Origin: Gammaproteobacteria bacterium
Lineage (GTDB): Bacteria > Pseudomonadota > Gammaproteobacteria > Pseudomonadales > JAUIET01
Direction of reading: 5' to 3'
Assembly (NCBI GenBank): GCA_030431775.1
Contig: JAUIHW010000011.1
Coordinates: forward strand, 31,647-95,646
DNA: 64,000 nt
The translations under genes were made by a program, and so were the position numbers. Of this stretch, positions 19,381 to 27,696 are shown piece by piece (position 1 is the first letter of the stretch; each line of letters opens with the position of its first letter). Under the pieces are notes generated by a model. That model was not told where the DNA came from. It ran no database searches and saw only the letters and a list, made by a program, of their open reading frames with translations.

Positions 19381-20892
19381 CTATTGCTGTAGAGTATTGA
19401 TGATCTTGAGCGGTGCCAGAGTGTCGAGTTTGCAGTACTCCAGTAGCTGCCGGCGGATTTCCTCGCGACGCTCAGCAGAGGTGTCAGGGTTGATAGCTTC
19501 CAGGTAGGCATGCTGCGCAGCAAGGCCATCCCGCACACCTTCCAGCGCCTGGTAGTTGATCTCAGAATCATCCAGAACACAGGGGAGAATGCTCTTGATC
19601 GAGAACGAGCCGTTCTGTTCGGGGTGGTAATAATGATGTTTCAGCACCGGGTGTAAATCAAACAGGCGCTCAATGATGGCCTGCAACGCCTCGGATAGAT
19701 CCGGGTAACGTTTGGCTAGCTCGCGCAAGCGGGTACGCTCATAGCTGGTAAAAACAATAATAGGCCCTGTATTGCCAAGGCAGCTGATCATCGCCTCGGT
19801 AAGGGCGCGCATTGGTGGCTTGCCGGAAACGTCCAGGAATTCATCATGATCAAGTTTTCCGGAACGCTGCTCGATGTGTACCGACCATTGAAATGGCAAA
19901 TGTTCAAAAGGTTGTGTGCCGGGCCAACGGGGTACTGTGAAGGAGATGCTTTCAAAATCAAGATAATAGCGGGGGTATTCGAGTGCGCCCAGGATGCCGC
20001 TGAGTTGACTGGAATACCAGGCTTTGCCTTGTCGAGCGGCTTCCCAGCGTTCGCGCTCATCCGGTTGCCGCAATTCTGCGAGCTGTGCGGCTCGCTCATC
20101 GGGAACATCGCCGATGTCCTGGTAGCCCTCGGCGATCAGTTCATGTCGGCTGTTTATTTTCAGGCTGGGAAACTTGCTGATTGCCCGTTCGATCACTGGC
20201 GTGCCGCTGGAACAATGCATGATGAAAGGGCAGGAGTGGGGTTTGTTGCATTGCGGCCCCATGGCAATCACCGGCTGATCGCTGGCAATGACTGACTTGG
20301 CCTGCGCTACCCACGCGCTCACCTCGGGCAGTACATCCGCCACCTGCTCAGTCAGGTCAGCCAGTGCAAACAGGCCGTCGTATGAGGCGTCTTCGGGTGC
20401 GGAGTCCAGCATAAATTGCTTGTTGATGTGTGCAATACTAATGGTCTGGGGCTGATAACCTGCCCCTTGCAGCACCCACCATTGGATGGCGCAGTCTGCC
20501 AGATAGTGCTTTTTTACCCGGCTGGACGACTTGACCTCGACAATCCGGTAACGCTCGCCCTCAGGCCACAATAGATCGGTACGCACCATCACATCGTCGG
20601 CCTCAAAGGTGGCTTCGTACAACGCGCTCCGTGGATTCTTTGCAAGCTCAGCCCGAGTGTCGTCCAGTGCTTGTTGCGAGTGGCGGTCAATCAAACGGCC
20701 GCCTGGCGCGAGCACACTTTGGGCCAGCGTACCCACCTCGATACCCGTTTGAATAATCGCTGCCGAGCCAGCGGCTGCCTCGGCCAAATGTGGTTTGTAC
20801 ACCTCAAGCCACAAGCGCTTTTTACACTGCAGGCCGTTTAGCAGGCGGGTTTTGGATAATCGCATCAAGGAGTACTGATCCTTTATCGCCAT
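19381..20892 (-). CDS. DUF2779 protein: Cas4-like Fe-S nuclease domain plus DEDD-exonuclease-like domain
   Basis: 503 residues from ATG 20892 (another ATG at 20865 is possible). The N-terminal half has the Cas4/AddB-like pattern: Cys23, then Asp106, Glu119-x-Lys121 (EVK, PD-(D/E)XK nuclease) and Cys215, Cys221, Cys227 in a Cx5Cx5C array, which in relatives bind a 4Fe-4S cluster. The C-terminal half has YYLDFESI, a DxE motif like Exo I, and YCKLDT, a YxxxD motif like Exo III of DEDDy exonucleases. This domain reading is my own inference; the family is annotated only as DUF2779. Divergent from a photolyase-family gene 80 bases away, hinting at a DNA-repair role. Confidence 0.75.
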   Translation of the reverse strand: MAIKDQYSLMRLSKTRLLNGLQCKKRLWLEVYKPHLAEAAAGSAAIIQTGIEVGTLAQSVLAPGGRLIDRHSQQALDDTRAELAKNPRSALYEATFEADDVMVRTDLLWPEGERYRIVEVKSSSRVKKHYLADCAIQWWVLQGAGYQPQTISIAHINKQFMLDSAPEDASYDGLFALADLTEQVADVLPEVSAWVAQAKSVIASDQPVIAMGPQCNKPHSCPFIMHCSSGTPVIERAISKFPSLKINSRHELIAEGYQDIGDVPDERAAQLAELRQPDERERWEAARQGKAWYSSQLSGILGALEYPRYYLDFESISFTVPRWPGTQPFEHLPFQWSVHIEQRSGKLDHDEFLDVSGKPPMRALTEAMISCLGNTGPIIVFTSYERTRLRELAKRYPDLSEALQAIIERLFDLHPVLKHHYYHPEQNGSFSIKSILPCVLDDSEINYQALEGVRDGLAAQHAYLEAINPDTSAERREEIRRQLLEYCKLDTLAPLKIINTLQQ

Positions 20893-20930
20893 GAATATCG
20901 TATCGCAGCTAAATGATACTGTATTCAGTT

Positions 20931-20961
20931 GGGGACACACACGTCAATGGAGGGTGTCCTC
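20931..20961. repeat. Short REP-like inverted repeat in the photolyase leader
   Basis: GGGGACAC at 20931-20938 pairs with GTGTCCTC at 20954-20961 with one G-T wobble and a 15-base loop. The core GGGGACACACAC is shared with the element at 12190-12201. The right arm touches the AAGGAG ribosome-binding site (20962-20967) of the downstream gene, so a hairpin in the mRNA could affect its translation. Confidence 0.45.
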
Positions 20962-20972
20962 AAGGAGTTATG

Positions 20973-22433
20973 ATGATTGCAGCGCTAATACTGGCGAATC
21001 AGCTGTCAGCAAACAACCCGGCTATCGATAAAGCCGATATAGTGCTCATGATTGAGGCGGATGATCTGTGCCGTAAGCTGCCTTATCACCAACACAAGCT
21101 GGTGCTGTTACTCAGCGGCATGCGCCATTATGCCGAAGAGCTGCGTCAGTTGGGGAAGACGGTTGTTTATCGCGAGCATCAAACGGCAAGCCGGTTTCTG
21201 ATTTCCCTGGCGGAACTCTGCACAGCGTACAAGGTCACAGAGCTGCGCATGATGCAGCCGTTCGACTGGTCGACTGACCGATCGATAGCCGACTTTTGTA
21301 AACAGAACAGCCTGACACTCACAATACTCGACAATAACAGTTTCCTGTCGTCGCAGGTGGAATTTTCTGCCTGGTATCACCGGCAGAAATCACCGCGAAT
21401 GGAGAACTTTTATCGCCAGCAGCGCCGTCGCCTGGGCTACCTGATGGCCCATGCCCGCCCGCTGGGAGGTGAATGGAATTACGACCAGCACAATCGTAAG
21501 CCTCTTCCAAAACGGGGCCTGGATATCCCGAAATTACCGAGTAGTCAGGCTGATTCACAGACCACTGCCGTGATTGATTTGGTGCAGACTCACTTCAGCG
21601 AGCATCCTGGGCAAGCGGCGCAGTTCTGGCTACCGGTCAGCCGTGATACTGCTCTGGAGTGGTTACAGAGCTTTTTGATACAGCGTTTCGCCGGGTTTGG
21701 GCCGTATGAAGATGCGATGGCGGCCGATGAGCCGTTTCTGTTTCATTCTGTGCTGAGCCCGCTGATCAATATTGGCCTGCTATCACCGCAGGAATGTGTC
21801 GAGCAGGCTATAGAGTACTACGAACAGAATAACTCTGTTTCATTGGCCACGGTGGAAGGCTTCGTACGCCAGTTGATTGGCTGGCGTGAGTACATGGCCG
21901 GTATTTATCGTGAAGAAATGCCCGCCATGAAGCACGCCAACTTCTTTGGTTTTAGCCGGGAACTGGAAGACTGGTGGTACAGTGACCAAATTCATGCGCA
22001 GAATATTCCCGAGCCAGTAAAGCGGGTTGCATTGCGCGTACAGCGTTGGGGGTATGCGCATCACATAGAGCGCCTGATGGTGCTGGGTAACTGGTTTCTG
22101 CTGAACGAGTACAATCCACAAAGTGTGAACCGGTGGTTTACTGCTATGTTTGTGGATGCCTACGATTGGGTGATGGTGCCGAATGTTATCGGTATGAGCC
22201 AGTATGCGGACGGTGGCAGGCTGGCCAGCAAGCCCTATATTGCCGGCGGCAACTATCTACAAAAGATGGGCCGCTGGTTTACTAACAACGACGAGGCAAA
22301 AGCGAGCGAGTTCACCCGCCTTTACTGGAATTTTTTATACCGACACCGCTCCAGGTTGGCCAACAACCCACGCATGGCACTAACTTTGAAAAATGCGGCG
22401 AACTACAGCGAGCTTGCGAAGCCTCAGGTCTAA
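20973..22433 (+). CDS. Photolyase/cryptochrome family protein (FeS-BCP/PhrB-like) lacking cluster cysteines
   Basis: 486 residues from ATG 20973, five bases after AAGGAG (20962-20967); an ATG also stands at 20970. The order of motifs matches the bacterial FeS-BCP/DPRP family: MRHYAEELR near 51-59, FLSSQVEF near 125, MENFYRQQRR near 142, GGEWNYDxxNRKP near 164, VEGFVRQLIGWREYMAGIYR near 300, YAHHIERLM near 360 and DAYDWVMVPNVIGMSQYADGG near 400. In characterised relatives, four C-terminal-half cysteines hold a 4Fe-4S cluster; here no cysteine occurs after about residue 270. The usual CxxC-containing loop is replaced by WFTNNDEAKASEF. Presumably FAD-binding and blue-light active on DNA (6-4 lesions in relatives); activity here is unproven. 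Confidence 0.87.
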   Translation: MIAALILANQLSANNPAIDKADIVLMIEADDLCRKLPYHQHKLVLLLSGMRHYAEELRQLGKTVVYREHQTASRFLISLAELCTAYKVTELRMMQPFDWSTDRSIADFCKQNSLTLTILDNNSFLSSQVEFSAWYHRQKSPRMENFYRQQRRRLGYLMAHARPLGGEWNYDQHNRKPLPKRGLDIPKLPSSQADSQTTAVIDLVQTHFSEHPGQAAQFWLPVSRDTALEWLQSFLIQRFAGFGPYEDAMAADEPFLFHSVLSPLINIGLLSPQECVEQAIEYYEQNNSVSLATVEGFVRQLIGWREYMAGIYREEMPAMKHANFFGFSRELEDWWYSDQIHAQNIPEPVKRVALRVQRWGYAHHIERLMVLGNWFLLNEYNPQSVNRWFTAMFVDAYDWVMVPNVIGMSQYADGGRLASKPYIAGGNYLQKMGRWFTNNDEAKASEFTRLYWNFLYRHRSRLANNPRMALTLKNAANYSELAKPQV

Positions 22434-23806
22434 AGCCAGTATTTGAACAACATTGAGAATTTTTCAAATAGCAGGAACCTCCATGGTCTGGTCGCCCATT
22501 CTTCTTTGTACACCGCAGTACACTGCTTCAGGTCCTCGTTAAAACTGGTTTCCACTGCACTTGCAAATTCAGCATTCAGGACAGCTACATTGGCTTCGCT
22601 GTTATGCTCCAGGCTTCGTATATCAAGATTGCTGGAGCCAATCGTTGCCCACAGCCCATCGATGACGGCGTATTTTGCATGCATCATGCGGTGTTCAAAA
22701 AGAAAGACCTCAATGTTATGTTCAAGCAACACGTTAAAGTGTGCCTTGGTCGCGTGTTCCGCCAGGAAGTTGTCGCCACAATTGGGAACGATAATTCGGA
22801 CCTGTACACCGCGGTCGGCAGCGGCAACCAATGCCCAAATCAGCTCTTCGTGTGGCACAAAGTAGGCTTGTGCTATCCAGATCCTGGTGCGCGCCGCGTG
22901 CACAGCTGCTGTTAGAACGTCAATAATTCGCGACTCAACATCAAGTCGGTCGGAGCTTACAATGGCGGCCTTGCAAGGGCCATGGTTGCCCAAATCAGGG
23001 AAATAGCCGCTAGCGGCAGAAGTTCTCGCACCCGTATTCAACCAGTTCCGGAGAAAAACCGTTTGCAATTGTGCGACAACAGGCCCGCGCAGCTGCGTGT
23101 GAACATCCCGCATACCGGCATCACCGGGTGACTGCTTTGGCGCAAAGGCACTTTTGTCGGCAAGATAGTCATCCGCCCAGTTCACCCCTCCGATGAAGCC
23201 AATTTGGCCGTCTATGATCGCAAGTTTGCGATGGTCACGTTGGTTAAAACGCCAGAAGCGTAAATCCAGCGATGCCTGAAAAGCCCGTACTGAAATACCC
23301 GCAGCCCGTAATGTTTCGACATAGGACTTTTTCAACTCCAGCGAACCCAGTGCGTCGTATAGCAGATTAACCTCAACGCCCTGTTGCGCTTTCTGTATGA
23401 GCAGGTCGGAAAATTGCCTGGCAACCTCGCCGTCAAGAATCATATAGACTTCAATGTTGATATGCGCCTTGGCTGCACGAATCGCTTGCAACAGAGCGCG
23501 GTAAGTCTCCGGCCCGTCATGCAGCAGGCAGATTTCATTGCCCCCAAGCATGGGTATACCGGTAGCCGCTTCCTGTACCCGCTGCAGATAGTCTGTATTC
23601 GAGCCGGTATCCAGTGGCAAAGGCCAGGACGAGGCAGCGTCGCGTTTGGTGAAAAGCAGTCTGGCCACTGATCTTAGTGCAGATTGACGGCGCCCAATGC
23701 TCACGGCAGCAAGAATGGCGAAAGTAATAGCGAGAGCGGTCCACATACAGACTATAGTAACCCAGAGCGCGAACGAACATCTGCAAGCAGTGCGCAACGG
23801 CGTCAA
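22430..23806 (-). CDS. Cardiolipin synthase (phospholipase D family)
   Basis: 458 residues. N-terminal hydrophobic region at about 14-37 for membrane attachment, then two PLD-nuclease HKD motifs: HRKLAIIDGQIGFIGG in the middle and HAKYAVIDGLWATIGSSN in the C-terminal third. Condenses two phosphatidylglycerols, or phosphatidylglycerol with another phospholipid, to cardiolipin. A second start at ATG 23746 would keep most of the membrane segment. Its stop overlaps the photolyase stop on the opposite strand by three bases. ClsA and ClsB types cannot be separated with certainty; the N-terminal membrane segment favours ClsA. Confidence 0.9.
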   Translation of the reverse strand: MTPLRTACRCSFALWVTIVCMWTALAITFAILAAVSIGRRQSALRSVARLLFTKRDAASSWPLPLDTGSNTDYLQRVQEAATGIPMLGGNEICLLHDGPETYRALLQAIRAAKAHINIEVYMILDGEVARQFSDLLIQKAQQGVEVNLLYDALGSLELKKSYVETLRAAGISVRAFQASLDLRFWRFNQRDHRKLAIIDGQIGFIGGVNWADDYLADKSAFAPKQSPGDAGMRDVHTQLRGPVVAQLQTVFLRNWLNTGARTSAASGYFPDLGNHGPCKAAIVSSDRLDVESRIIDVLTAAVHAARTRIWIAQAYFVPHEELIWALVAAADRGVQVRIIVPNCGDNFLAEHATKAHFNVLLEHNIEVFLFEHRMMHAKYAVIDGLWATIGSSNLDIRSLEHNSEANVAVLNAEFASAVETSFNEDLKQCTAVYKEEWATRPWRFLLFEKFSMLFKYWL

Positions 23807-23874
23807 AATGTGGATCAGCTTGCAAAGCCATTGGCATCGCGCCTAACATGTCTTTTTACGCTGGCTGAACATGT

Positions 23875-24990
23875 ATGGTTGTGGCTCAAGCCCCAAAACC
23901 TCGCTGCTTGGTCGTACTCTGCGACGGCACCGGCAACGAGATAACTGCCGATGGCGAAACCAATGTTCTTCGGCTTTATCAGCTGCTGAAGAAAACGCAG
24001 CGTCAACGGGTGTTTTACGACCCCGGTGTTGGCACTGCCGGCTCAACCGAAGACTGGGCACGCTGGAAAGCCAATACCGAGCGGGTACTGGGTTTGTTGA
24101 CCGGTTATGGCCTGGATAACAATGTACTCGACGCCTACCGGTTTTTACTGCACGAATACCGCAAAGGCGATGACATTGTATTATTTGGCTACAGCCGTGG
24201 CGCCTATACCGTACGAGTGTTGGCCGGCTTTATTAATGCCGTTGGTTTATTGCACCCGGACCAACAGCATTTAACCGAGTACGCCTTTGCCGCCTACAAA
24301 CAGATATCCGAAGAAGGTGGCTTCAGTCAGGTAAGACGCTTTGAGCGTATTCTTCGGCCACGTCGCCCATCCATTCGATTGTTAGGTTTGTGGGATACCG
24401 TGAGCAGTATTCTGGTGCCACGCAAAGACCGTTTCTATTTACCCGCGCGCCGGCAACTGGCCTATACTGAGCGCAATCCCAGTGTACAACAGGTGTTGCA
24501 CGCCCTGGCGCTCGATGAGCGGCGCCGCATGTTTAGGCCTTATCTATGGCGCGAAGATCAGCCGTATTGGGGTGGGCCGTTTAATAATGGCGATGAGCAA
24601 GCGCAGCTAATCCAGCAGCTGTGGTTTCCCGGCGTGCACTCGGATGTCGGCGGGGGGCGTAGTGACGCCGACAGCGGCCTGGCGAAGCTGTCCTTGCAGT
24701 GGATGCTGGAACAAACTGGTGACTTGCTGGAGCTGAACCAGCGGCTGCTCAAACGGCTGGTACTGGGCGAGCACCCGGACTACAGCGCACCGAACCCGCT
24801 GGCGCCCATCCATGACTCGCTAAGCTCAGCCTGGAAAACTCTGGAATACTTGCCGAGCCTGCGGTTGCGCGGTGCGCTGCCCAGGGGGAAGCCGCGCGAA
24901 CTGCCGGAAGGGGCTGAACTCCATCCCAGCGTGAAGCTGCGCGCGCAGCATGACCCGAGTTATCGGCCATCCAACATCGATGTTGAATAA
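23875..24990 (+). CDS. DUF2235 alpha/beta hydrolase (Tle1-like)
   Basis: 371 residues. Opens with CLVVLCDGTGNE, the DUF2235 hallmark, contains the nucleophile elbow GYSRGAYTVR (GxSxG) near 103-112, and has GVHSDVGGG in the C-terminal half, which carries the acidic/histidine residues of the triad region. The fold is that of the T6SS lipase effectors Tle1, yet this protein has no signal peptide, no VgrG or adaptor neighbour, and lies alone, so a housekeeping cytosolic hydrolase is equally likely. Divergent from cardiolipin synthase with 68 bases between starts, which may point to phospholipid turnover (inference). Confidence 0.85.
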   Translation: MVVAQAPKPRCLVVLCDGTGNEITADGETNVLRLYQLLKKTQRQRVFYDPGVGTAGSTEDWARWKANTERVLGLLTGYGLDNNVLDAYRFLLHEYRKGDDIVLFGYSRGAYTVRVLAGFINAVGLLHPDQQHLTEYAFAAYKQISEEGGFSQVRRFERILRPRRPSIRLLGLWDTVSSILVPRKDRFYLPARRQLAYTERNPSVQQVLHALALDERRRMFRPYLWREDQPYWGGPFNNGDEQAQLIQQLWFPGVHSDVGGGRSDADSGLAKLSLQWMLEQTGDLLELNQRLLKRLVLGEHPDYSAPNPLAPIHDSLSSAWKTLEYLPSLRLRGALPRGKPRELPEGAELHPSVKLRAQHDPSYRPSNIDVE

Positions 24991-25069
24991 ACCATCACCA
25001 GGCAACAGATTTTCCTTACCCCAGCACTCTATCAGGGGAGACCCACAGTAAAATTCCAAAGAGTGCAGC

Positions 25070-26128
25070 ATGAAGGTTTGTCACATTAACCTGGCCAAGA
25101 CATTCAGAGGCGGGGAGCGGCAAACACTGATACTCATGAACGAATTGGCGAAACAGGGTGTTGATCAATGCCTGGTGGTCAGACGTGATGGCGGCGCTTG
25201 GGCTGACAGTGGCGCTTTCAGTCAGCATGAAATCAGGAAAACTCCTGGTAATCTTTGGCCCAAACTCAAGATATTCGAAGATATCGACCTGATCCACGCC
25301 CATGATGCGAAGGCGCTGCGTCTGGCTTTTGCCGCGCACAAACGCTTCGCCATCCCCTACGTCGTTACTCGCCGTATCGTGCAGAAACCAAGCGGTAATA
25401 CACTGAACAAGCGCTCCTATGCGGCTGCGGCTGCGGTGGTAGCCGTCTCCTCAGTGATCCAGCCGGTCATTCAACCGATGGCAAGAGTTGCTGTGCAAAG
25501 AATCCCAGATGCTTACGCGAACCTCAGTGTTGACCCAGAGCGTGCACGGGCCATTCGCAGCCGGTATCCGGGGAAGTTTATTATCGGTCATGTAGGCGCG
25601 CTGGAAAATGTCGACAAGGGGCAACTGCACTTGCTGAATATAGCCGAAGCGCTTAACGAGCTTGCGCCCGATGTGCAGCTGCTCTTTTTGGGTGCCGGCA
25701 GCGATTCGCAATGGTTTGCAGCGCTCAGTGAACAGCTGAGTAATGTAGAATTTCTCGGCTTTCAGCGAGATGTTGGGGATTTTATTGCGGCATTCGACCT
25801 GTTCGTATTTCCGTCTTTGCGAGAGGGTTTGGGTTCGACTCTGCTGGATGTTATGCAGGCCAATGTTCCGATAATCGCGAGTGAAGTCGGCGGTATCGTG
25901 GATATCATCCAACATGAACACAACGGTTTGCTGTTTGCAAAAGGCGACGAGCAGAAACTTTTACAGTTAATATTGCAGCTCTATCATTCCCCGGATCTTC
26001 GCACACAACTGGCTCTGAAGGCGGCCGCCGGCTTGGAGCAGTTTTCGCCGCATCAGATTGCCCAACAGTACTCTGTGCTGTATCGGAAAGTGTTGCACAA
26101 TCAGTCTGCGTCGTCACTCAGCGAATAG
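25070..26128 (+). CDS. Glycosyltransferase family 4 (GT-B fold)
   Basis: 352 residues. N-terminal donor/acceptor signature RGGERQTLILMNEL near 14-27, C-terminal E-x7-E type motif in FPSLREGLGSTLLDVMQANVPIIAS, and a typical GLLFAKGDEQKL end. Transfers a sugar from an activated donor to a lipid- or LPS-linked acceptor in the cytosol. The next gene is a GT25 enzyme, so the pair may decorate the LPS core. No polymerase, flippase or nucleotide-sugar gene is in the window, so the glycan is unknown. Confidence 0.9.
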   Translation: MKVCHINLAKTFRGGERQTLILMNELAKQGVDQCLVVRRDGGAWADSGAFSQHEIRKTPGNLWPKLKIFEDIDLIHAHDAKALRLAFAAHKRFAIPYVVTRRIVQKPSGNTLNKRSYAAAAAVVAVSSVIQPVIQPMARVAVQRIPDAYANLSVDPERARAIRSRYPGKFIIGHVGALENVDKGQLHLLNIAEALNELAPDVQLLFLGAGSDSQWFAALSEQLSNVEFLGFQRDVGDFIAAFDLFVFPSLREGLGSTLLDVMQANVPIIASEVGGIVDIIQHEHNGLLFAKGDEQKLLQLILQLYHSPDLRTQLALKAAAGLEQFSPHQIAQQYSVLYRKVLHNQSASSLSE

Positions 26129-26215
26129 TATTGCGACCTGACTGCCGGAAAAGAACAGATTATCTGCAAGACAGAACTCTATATCAGCTAAGTCCCCGAT
26201 CGAGAGCAGTCTGTT

Positions 26216-27031
26216 ATGCGAATCGTTGTCATAAGTTTGTCCACTGCGCACGAACGTCGTGCTGCAATCATTGAACAGTTTGCCCAGGCCGGCTTACAGT
26301 TTGAGTTTTGCGCGGCGTTCACCGCTGAGACCCAGCCAATCCAAGCCATCGATGTTGACCAACAACGCTGTTACCGCAACATGGGGCGCTACCTGACGCC
26401 CACTGAACTGGCTTGTTTCGCAAGCCACCGGCGAGTCTGGCTTCAGGCCGTGCAAACAAATGAGACCTGCATTGTCTTTGAGGATGACATCGCTCTTCTG
26501 CCGGATTTTCTCAGCTGCCTGCCTTTTCTGGAGCAGGTCAGCGATCACTATGGTTTCATTCGACTCGAGACCAAACCGGGTAGACGGCAAAAAACGGTCT
26601 ACGAGGGCAAAGATTTTCAATTGAGGCGCATGTATCGCTGTCCCTGGAGCGCAGCAGCGTACTGCATCAGCCCGGCAACAGCAGCCGGGTTCTTGGAACG
26701 GTCAACACCTGTTTATGGGCCGGTGGATCTGTTTTTCAAGCATTACTGGCTGCACGGACAAGCCATTTATCGAATCGAGCCCGATGTCGTCCGCTTGTCG
26801 GCATTGAGTGCTTTTACCACCATTTCTGACCGGCCGGAGATTCGGCTCTCAAGCTCTAAACGCTTGAAGCGACAATTCTACAAACTTCAGTTGTTCTACC
26901 GGCGCGCGGTATTCAACATGCTTCATCAACCTGAGAACAGCCAACAGGCGAGATCACCCACAGGACTATTTTTGGACAAACGGGTACACAATACGACAGA
27001 ATCTCAGCGCAGCATTGCTCCAAACAGATAA
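26216..27031 (+). CDS. Glycosyltransferase family 25 (LPS-type)
   Basis: 271 residues. GT25 features: MRIVVISLSTAHERR at the N-terminus, the GRYLTPTELACFASHRRVW block near 59-77, the FEDDIALLPDF acidic motif near 90, and CPWSAAAYCISPATA near 142. Family members add galactose or related sugars to lipooligosaccharide. Starts 87 bases after the GT4 gene and is probably part of the same transcript. The last 35 residues are polar and not conserved as far as I can tell. Confidence 0.87.
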   Translation: MRIVVISLSTAHERRAAIIEQFAQAGLQFEFCAAFTAETQPIQAIDVDQQRCYRNMGRYLTPTELACFASHRRVWLQAVQTNETCIVFEDDIALLPDFLSCLPFLEQVSDHYGFIRLETKPGRRQKTVYEGKDFQLRRMYRCPWSAAAYCISPATAAGFLERSTPVYGPVDLFFKHYWLHGQAIYRIEPDVVRLSALSAFTTISDRPEIRLSSSKRLKRQFYKLQLFYRRAVFNMLHQPENSQQARSPTGLFLDKRVHNTTESQRSIAPNR

Positions 27032-27054
27032 CAGCGTCATTCAACGACCCCTGC

Positions 27055-27696
27055 ATGAAAAACGAAATTCAATGTGCACAGGACAAACAGCTGGCCAAAA
27101 GGCTATTGGCTGGCGACGAGCGGGCGTTTGTAGAATTTGTAGACAGTTATTTTCCCAAACTTTATCGCTATCTGTTCGCGCGCCTGAAAGATGACGAGTT
27201 AGTAGAGGAAATTCTCCAGATGACACTGGCCTCGGCTGCGCGCTATTTGCACTCCTACCGCGGCGAGGCCAGCTTGCTTACCTGGCTGATTCAAATCAGT
27301 CGTGGTGAAACCTCAAGGGTGTTAAAGAACCACCATAAGCATCGGGAGCAGACCGTCAATTGGCAGGACAATGAAACCCTGCAGGCAGTTATAGCGGCTT
27401 ATGCCGCCCCTGAAGAATATAACCCGGACCATGAGTTCGCGCGGGCAGAGCTGGCTGGCATGGTGCAGCACCTGCTGGATCAATTGCCGTCGAACTATGC
27501 AACTGCCCTGGAACTGAAATACATTCTTGGCCAGGGTTCTCAGGAAATCGCTGGAAAGCTGAGCATCAGCGATCAAGCGGCTCAATCACTATTGGCCAGA
27601 GCGAGAAAAGCGTTCCGCGCACTGTGTGATGAAACTCTGCCGGCCTTACTCGATGGCTCCTATTCCCGGCAAATATCCAAGAGGGTTGAATCGTGA
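27055..27696 (+). CDS. ECF-type RNA polymerase sigma factor
   Basis: 213 residues. Sigma region 2 (FVDSYFPKLYRYLFARLKDDELVEEILQMT, about 23-52) and region 4 (LDQLPSNYATALELKYILGQGSQEIAGKLSIS) with a helix-turn-helix. Overlaps the FecR gene by four bases (GTGA), so sigma and its regulator are translationally coupled. The convergent TonB-dependent receptor completes a cell-surface-signalling-like locus. It may direct transcription of the receptor and its neighbours; no recognisable promoter pair is claimed. Confidence 0.91.
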   Translation: MKNEIQCAQDKQLAKRLLAGDERAFVEFVDSYFPKLYRYLFARLKDDELVEEILQMTLASAARYLHSYRGEASLLTWLIQISRGETSRVLKNHHKHREQTVNWQDNETLQAVIAAYAAPEEYNPDHEFARAELAGMVQHLLDQLPSNYATALELKYILGQGSQEIAGKLSISDQAAQSLLARARKAFRALCDETLPALLDGSYSRQISKRVES

